Source: Rhododendron vialii (taxonomy: Eukaryota > Streptophyta > Magnoliopsida > Ericales > Ericaceae). From it: a stretch of DNA of 64,000 nucleotides. The notes under the pieces are model-generated. The model did no database searches and had not been told where the DNA came from. It worked only from the letters and a program-made list of their open reading frames with translations. Of this stretch, positions 63,837 through 64,000 are shown piece by piece. How positions within the stretch are numbered: position 1 is the first letter of the stretch; the number at the start of each line of letters is the position of its first letter. The position numbers and the translations under genes are program-made. Location: assembly GCF_030253575.1 (NCBI RefSeq), contig NC_080559.1:33103501-33167500 (forward strand), written 5' to 3'.

Positions 63837-64000
63837 GGTTGGGGTGCGCCAAGCCAAGGCAATAGTGCCATACCAAGGCAAAGCATTATAGGCTCCTGCA
63901 ACTACTGTAGTGGGCCCTCCCCTCAAAAAATTATTAACTTAATAAAAGTAAACCGATGGCCCACATATCAAATATTAAACTAATAAGAACAAATACTACA
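63837..64000 (-). ncRNA. U2 snRNA-like gene, copy 5 (5' end beyond window)
   Basis: Minus strand from the terminal GGCTTGGCGCACCCCAACC back to GTAGTATTTGTTC. It is more changed than copies 3 and 4 (CTACAGTAGTTGCAGG breaks the CTACAGTAGCTTGCTAC stem). A 3'-box match follows at about 63824-63837. The promoter lies outside the window. Confidence 0.85.

Larger units (their letters stand above)
62405..64000. repeat. tandem array unit 5 (partial, cut by window end)
   Basis: Resumes inside the PPR part and follows the unit 4 order: PPR, palindrome-rich spacer, GAGAGGCACAAGAAGCC repeats, U2. The array continues past the window. Confidence 0.85.

Noticed and set aside
47640-64000. CRISPR-like array or rRNA spacer as explanation for the repeats
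   Set aside because: Units are kilobases long, contain U2 and PPR sequence, and no rRNA motifs are present.

Overview
The window is nuclear DNA from a flowering plant, most likely a eudicot. Genes are split by GT-AG introns, the proteins match plant-only families (thylakoid/plastid signal peptidase, chlorophyll b reductase, PERK receptor kinase), and the spacers hold plant MITEs, SINEs, LINE scraps and long CT/GA tracts. I saw no LTR retrotransposon, CRISPR array or bacterial feature. Exon coordinates were read by eye from splice sites and protein continuity. All six intact gene models close in frame.

Positions 1-39500 are gene-rich. In order: PLSP1 (minus, 316 aa), a divergent Mpv17/PMP22 membrane protein (plus, 219 aa), site-1 protease S1P/SBT6.1 (plus, 1038 aa), a Rab7-type GTPase RABG3 (minus, 206 aa), a PERK receptor kinase (minus, 563 aa, with transposons in its 4.8-kb first intron) and NYC1 chlorophyll b reductase (minus, 525 aa). 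From memory, the PERK1, PMP22-like and PLSP1 genes also lie close together on Arabidopsis chromosome 3 (At3g24550, At3g24570, At3g24590), so part of this block looks like conserved microsynteny. Functionally the genes cover plastid protein maturation and chlorophyll breakdown (PLSP1, NYC1), Golgi proteolysis and vacuolar traffic (S1P, RABG3), and wall/plasma-membrane signalling (PERK).

Positions 39500-44740 are a decay zone: a 368-bp foldback element, an RNase H scrap, SINE remnants, a broken 5' part of a CWF19-like 2 splicing-factor gene, a LINE endonuclease scrap and a minisatellite built on TTGGCCGC.

Positions 44740-64000 are the most unusual part: a head-to-tail array of diverged 3.5-4.5-kb units (four near-complete, a fifth cut by the window end). 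Units carry a 230-260-bp hairpin, spacers full of the short palindrome TGCGCCTGAGGCGCA, a broken PPR-protein fragment on the plus strand (absent in unit 3) and a U2 spliceosomal snRNA sequence on the minus strand. In units 3 and 4 the U2 sequence is full length and keeps a recognisable plant Pol II snRNA promoter (USE and TATA about 33 bp apart) and a 3'-box. In units 1 and 2 only the 5' half remains. A 220-bp hAT MITE with an exact 8-bp target duplication sits in unit 3, and its empty site is present at 44225.
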